Assembly (NCBI GenBank): GCA_000482145.1
Contig: AUXH01000019.1
Span: 1-64,000, forward strand
DNA: 64,000 bases
Source of the DNA: Strigomonas culicis
Taxonomy: Eukaryota > Euglenozoa > Kinetoplastea > Trypanosomatida > Trypanosomatidae
Direction of reading: 5' to 3'
The position numbers and the translations under genes were made by a program. Every line of letters begins with the position of its first letter. Position 1 is the first letter of the stretch. This document shows, in pieces, positions 62,130-64,000 of this stretch. A model generated the notes under the pieces. The model saw only the letters and a list, made by a program, of their open reading frames with translations. It was not told the origin of the DNA and ran no database searches.

Positions 62130-64000
62130 ATGAAGTCTAGTTTTAGCTCATCCAATATGTCAGATGGCGAAGACTCCATGTCTCAGAGTAGTACATCCAC
62201 GGCGGGCCCACCCCCGGATTCACCCATGAAGACAGGCCGCTTTCCTCGTAGCTCGTGGGCGTTTGCGGGAGGTGCGCACGACGGCACTGCCAACGACGGG
62301 AGCTCTCTACGGAGTTCTCGCACACTGGTGCTGAATCAAACGGGAAGCTTCCGCCCCATTCAGAGTGGAAACAATACGGGCAACTATTCCATCAGTCGTA
62401 GTGTGCACAACCGCTCGCAGAGCGGACAGAGCAACGCGAGTCTCTCCGTGTCCCCAACACTCGGCTCTTATCAGCCAGAGTGGGCCAATTCGTTTAGACT
62501 GTTCAACACCAGACAGGTCTCCAACTCTCGGCAACGGGACGGTGGTGGAAATATGTACCGCTCTGTGTTGCAAGGTGTGAGTGCACGTGGCAGCTTGGCT
62601 TTGGAGAATGATAGAAGCCTGTTTGGCAATTCCGTTCTGCACCAACGACAAGGCAGTCTTTTCAGCTCTACGTTTAATGGGAACGGTACGTTTTGCACCG
62701 GCAACTACCCAACGGAGCTCAAGGCTAGCGCCATTTTCTCAGCTGGGTCACCACTGCCCGCGGGCCCAGCAGCGCACATTTCAAGTAGTCCGAACCTATC
62801 GATTTCACACCCATCTGTTAGTGGGGCTGTGACGCCGCGGACGTTTCAGGTACTTTCTACCAGCTTCAATCTGGCTGACTACGCCATGGGTGGCGCCAAA
62901 GCGGTGATGGAGAACCTCAACACAAGCCAGAAGGAGATTAGCATTTTCATGAACATGCTCCGCGCAAACTTGGCCGCTTCCGGTAAAACCATCATTGTGG
63001 GGGATGAATCACACCCACTCGAGATCAAAAGAGGCGCCATGATTGGGTATGGTGGATTTGCACGCGTGTTCGTTGGCTTGAACACCGTCAAGGGTGAGCT
63101 GGTGGCCATCAAGGAAGTCAACATTGCGGAAGTCGAGGATGTAGAGGCGCTTAACGCCATTGAGCAGGAGTTTGCTCTTCTACGGTCGCTGCAGCACCCG
63201 AACATTGTCAAGTACTCCTTCTTCGAGCATAGCAAGTCCAAGAAGGTGTGCCGTATCGTCATGGAGTTTTTGGGCGGAGACTCCACCCTCCATCTGCTGC
63301 AGAAGTTCGGGCCGTTGACGGAGGCGATTCTGCGGAAGCTGGCCCGCGATCTGCTGCACGCGGTGGCTTTTATCCACAAGGAGGGCATTTTTCACCGAGA
63401 TATCAAACCTGCGAACATTCTCGTCAGCCACCGCGGTGTGGTAAAGCTGTGCGACTTTGGCTGCAGCAAGCGCGTGACAGAGCTGAACAAGGCATCGAGG
63501 TGCATCATCGGGACGCCGGCGTACATGGCACCGGAGCTGATCAAAGGAGAGGGTGACCACAAGGCGGACATATGGTCCGTGGCGTGCACCTTGTTTGAGC
63601 TGGGCACGGGCTTCCTGCCGTGGTACCATTCTGGCGTGAAGGATCATCTGCCTCTGATGTTTTACATCACCACCACCTCGGAGACTCCGCTGGTGCTTCC
63701 AGCGCAGGACAACGTGCGCGACTTCTCGGCCGAGTTCTTGGACTTCATGGAGCAGTGCTTCATCCGTGACGTGCACAAACGTCCGGAGGCGGTGGAGCTG
63801 TTGAAGCATCCTTGGATATGCGGCCAAAAACTCCCCGTGAAACAGAAAGCCCCAGCACTGCTCGCGTATATTCACAATGATTTGGGTTTTTTCAACCAAA
63901 ACGGGTCCAGCAACAGTCGTTCGCAAGAATTCTTGGACCACCGGCAGATGTCCGATACGGACAGCGTCAACAGCAGAAGGTCTGCTTTGTCGCCGCTTCC
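62130..64000 (+). CDS. STE11/MAP3K-like protein kinase, 3' partial
   Basis: Open from ATG 62130 to the right window edge without stop (623 codons seen). Residues 1 to about 240 are Ser/Asn/Gly-rich and probably disordered. The kinase domain begins near residue 297: glycine loop IGYGGFARVF, VAIK lysine K328, EFALLRSLQHPNIVKY, HRDIKPANI with H422, DFG (442-444), GTPAYMAPE (461-469), and DIWSVACTLFELGTG. These features, especially the GCSK activation segment start and APE-proximal sequence, resemble STE11/MEKK-type kinases that phosphorylate MAPK kinases. All catalytic residues are present. The last residues seen are a Ser/Asn-rich tail. The frame is certain; the exact subfamily is not. Confidence 0.9.
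   Translation, partial: MKSSFSSSNMSDGEDSMSQSSTSTAGPPPDSPMKTGRFPRSSWAFAGGAHDGTANDGSSLRSSRTLVLNQTGSFRPIQSGNNTGNYSISRSVHNRSQSGQSNASLSVSPTLGSYQPEWANSFRLFNTRQVSNSRQRDGGGNMYRSVLQGVSARGSLALENDRSLFGNSVLHQRQGSLFSSTFNGNGTFCTGNYPTELKASAIFSAGSPLPAGPAAHISSSPNLSISHPSVSGAVTPRTFQVLSTSFNLADYAMGGAKAVMENLNTSQKEISIFMNMLRANLAASGKTIIVGDESHPLEIKRGAMIGYGGFARVFVGLNTVKGELVAIKEVNIAEVEDVEALNAIEQEFALLRSLQHPNIVKYSFFEHSKSKKVCRIVMEFLGGDSTLHLLQKFGPLTEAILRKLARDLLHAVAFIHKEGIFHRDIKPANILVSHRGVVKLCDFGCSKRVTELNKASRCIIGTPAYMAPELIKGEGDHKADIWSVACTLFELGTGFLPWYHSGVKDHLPLMFYITTTSETPLVLPAQDNVRDFSAEFLDFMEQCFIRDVHKRPEAVELLKHPWICGQKLPVKQKAPALLAYIHNDLGFFNQNGSSNSRSQEFLDHRQMSDTDSVNSRRSALSPL

Noticed and set aside
1..64000. Strand-switch region, centromere, CRISPR array or bacterial endosymbiont DNA
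   Set aside because: All genes are on one strand, eukaryotic families dominate, spacers have trans-splicing signals throughout, and no regularly spaced repeats were found.

Overview
The window is eukaryotic and reads as a trypanosomatid (kinetoplastid flagellate) nuclear genome. All 23 protein genes lie on the + strand, none shows an intron, and they are separated by 0.3-1.2 kb AT/T-rich spacers. The spacers carry long polypyrimidine tracts followed by an AG shortly before each start codon, the signature of a polycistronic transcription unit processed by spliced-leader (SL) trans-splicing. The gene content fits a flagellated kinetoplastid (IFT140, B9D1, a BART protein, dynein LC8). I cannot name the genus from sequence alone. 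No strand switch, tRNA, rRNA, CRISPR or recognisable mobile element was seen.

Layout. 1-6.8 kb: 5'-truncated BART-domain gene, then a 1502-aa membrane coiled-coil protein with cysteine-phased repeats. 7.3-18 kb: IFT140, an LRR protein resembling XRRA1, a tail-anchored hypothetical, and B9D1. 18.4-22.8 kb: a large type I surface protein with a Thr-rich linker and Ig/cadherin-like repeats. 23.8-34 kb: a NEK-family kinase with a long disordered tail, and a 1911-aa protein containing a degenerate kinase domain. 35-44 kb: LRR/coiled-coil protein, dynein light chain LC8, a GRAM-domain membrane protein, and FACT subunit SSRP1/Pob3. 44.7-53.3 kb: coiled-coil protein, a divergent HSPA14/Ssz1-like Hsp70, two small proteins flanking U2 snRNP A', and a disordered hypothetical. 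53.8-64 kb: UTP14, an armadillo-repeat protein, a Skp1-like protein carrying a possible C2H2 finger, and a 3'-truncated MAP3K-like kinase.

Genes in such arrays are co-transcribed but generally not functionally linked as in an operon. Still, ciliary and cytoskeletal functions are prominent here (BART, IFT140, B9D1, LC8, NEK, LRR and ARM proteins). The others serve chromatin (FACT), splicing (U2A'), ribosome biogenesis (UTP14), proteostasis (Hsp70-like, Skp1-like) and signalling (MAP3K, pseudokinase). Several open frames run upstream of the real ATG through the splice-acceptor region; starts were set at the first ATG after the likely SL acceptor.

Most notable: the Skp1-like fold with an inserted C-x2-C-x16-H-x3-H motif; a perfect (TC)10/(GA)n inverted pair flanking the trans-splice acceptor of U2A', itself a splicing factor; the giant pseudokinase with a Thr-Pro-Arg array; the 56-residue cysteine-phased coiled-coil repeats; and several genes whose ATG abuts the acceptor AG.
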